Part shown: positions 63,262 to 64,000 of the stretch, piece after piece
Numbering within the stretch: the stretch's first letter is position 1
How the letters are laid out: every line of letters begins with the position of its first letter
Assembly: GCF_026427595.1 (NCBI RefSeq)
Contig: NZ_CP101527.1
Span: forward strand, 3,529,001 to 3,593,000
Length of the DNA: 64,000 nt
Direction: 5' to 3'
Origin: Alkalimarinus sediminis
GTDB lineage: Bacteria > Pseudomonadota > Gammaproteobacteria > Pseudomonadales > Oleiphilaceae
Made by a program: the position numbers and the translations under genes
The notes under the pieces: generated by a model
What the model was told of the DNA's origin: nothing
The model's database searches: none
The model's input: only the letters and a program-made list of their open reading frames with translations

Positions 63262-64000
63262 ATGAGCTCCAAACAACCTGTTATTTTTGAAGAGCAACCC
63301 GCTGCTAATGGCTGCGTTATTGGCGTTGCGACCCTTAATGCTGAGTCATCACTGAATGCATTGACCCTCGAAATGATAGACCTACTCACGGCTCAACTAA
63401 CAGAGTGGTCTATTAACGATAAATTAACCTGTGTTGTACTGCGAGGAGCAGGTGATAAATCATTCTGTGCGGGCGGCGACATCATTAAACTCTATGAATC
63501 GATGAAGCAGAGCCCAAATGGCCCTAACCCTTACGCTGAGAGTTTTTTTACCCGGGAATATAGTCTTGATTACTTAATTCATACCTACTCAAAGCCCATC
63601 ATCTGTATCGGCCAAGGTATCGTCATGGGTGGGGGCTTAGGGCTATTTGCAGGGGCTAGCCATCGAATCGTGACAGAGACCTCAAGAATCGCAATGCCCG
63701 AGATTACTATCGGGCTATTTCCAGATGTTGGCGGCACATGGTTCCTAAATAAGATGCCTGATAATTGTGGCCTCTATTTAGGCTTAACAGGGTCATCAAT
63801 CAATGCAACTGACGCCCTCTACCTCAACTTGGCTACTCACTTTATCGCTGCTGATAGCCGCACATCATTATTGAGTCAACTAAAAGAGGCCGACTGGGGC
63901 ATTGACAAAACAACCAATGCACAAGTCATCGATGACATATTGACGGTATTATCCGAAAACACACAATCGATTAAGCCCCTCGCTCAAGTTGAAACTCATA
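63262..64000 (+). CDS. 3-hydroxyisobutyryl-CoA hydrolase-like protein, C-terminus outside window
   Basis: At least 246 residues, running off the right edge. Crotonase fold of the HIBCH type: SFCAGGDIIKLYE, IVMGGGLGLFAGASHRIVTETS and PEITIGLFPDVGGTWFL, where Glu of PE and Asp of FPDVG are the hydrolase residues. These distinguish it from ordinary hydratases. It would release 3-hydroxyisobutyrate. The ATG has GGAAGG upstream. A 3-hydroxyisobutyrate dehydrogenase (mmsB) would be expected next, outside the window. Confidence 0.93.
   Translation, partial: MSSKQPVIFEEQPAANGCVIGVATLNAESSLNALTLEMIDLLTAQLTEWSINDKLTCVVLRGAGDKSFCAGGDIIKLYESMKQSPNGPNPYAESFFTREYSLDYLIHTYSKPIICIGQGIVMGGGLGLFAGASHRIVTETSRIAMPEITIGLFPDVGGTWFLNKMPDNCGLYLGLTGSSINATDALYLNLATHFIAADSRTSLLSQLKEADWGIDKTTNAQVIDDILTVLSENTQSIKPLAQVETH

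Overview
The window looks like chromosome from a marine gammaproteobacterium of the Oceanospirillales/Alteromonadales kind. This rests on near-canonical gammaproteobacterial housekeeping proteins (UvrD, ThiI with a C-terminal rhodanese domain, PpnN, RlmJ), moderate base composition, PEP-CTERM proteins, several cyclic-di-GMP proteins, and many catabolic genes for amines, alcohols and branched-chain acids. I see no rRNA, tRNA, CRISPR array, insertion sequence or phage. The genus cannot be named from sequence reading alone.

Layout. 1-8.5 kb: a minus-strand two-partner secretion locus, with an outer-membrane TpsB transporter followed by a giant FHA/CdiA-like exoprotein of more than 2,200 residues whose C-terminus lies beyond the left edge. 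8.8-15.3 kb: a GGGSGG lipoprotein, a tandem PilJ-domain periplasmic protein, an orphan TakP-like TRAP binding protein, and uvrD. 15.6-20.4 kb: a PAS/GGDEF/EAL protein, a small PA3496-like protein, a GAF/HD-GYP protein and a Lar-like zinc-ribbon protein. 20.6-24.4 kb: a molybdopterin oxidoreductase divergent from an HxlR regulator, with a perfect 15-bp inverted repeat between them, then rlmJ. 24.8-29.1 kb: a PEP-CTERM protein, a metal-dependent hydrolase, and MerR, racemase, YjbR and CBS proteins.

29.2-34.1 kb holds a compact minus-strand operon: glutamine-synthetase-like ligase, aldehyde dehydrogenase, iron alcohol dehydrogenase and class I glutamine amidotransferase. Together these could run a gamma-glutamylated amino-alcohol or amine degradation route. 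34.2-37.1 kb: DUF998 protein, acuI and ald. At 37.4 kb is a small protein resembling ADP-ribosyltransferase-fold proteins. 38.1-46.5 kb: a CACHE/HAMP/GAF/HD-GYP sensor with a large insertion, an EamA transporter, a periplasmic binding protein, an iron alcohol dehydrogenase, a lone prepilin, a thioesterase and a second PEP-CTERM protein.

46.6-53.4 kb is a second compact minus-strand operon: TetR regulator, FadL-type porin, PLP-dependent alanine-racemase-like protein, GMC oxidoreductase, small partner protein and aldehyde dehydrogenase. Stop/start overlaps join the last three genes. It suggests uptake and oxidation of a hydrophobic alcohol. 53.9-58.1 kb: thiI, ppnN, a small cytochrome c and a PCu(A)C copper chaperone. 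58.3-64 kb: an AraC-type regulator divergent from a valine-degradation operon (mmsA, acyl-CoA dehydrogenase, enoyl-CoA hydratase, 3-hydroxyisobutyryl-CoA hydrolase) that runs off the right edge. The gap between them carries AraC-style tandem half-sites 21 bp apart and nested palindromes.
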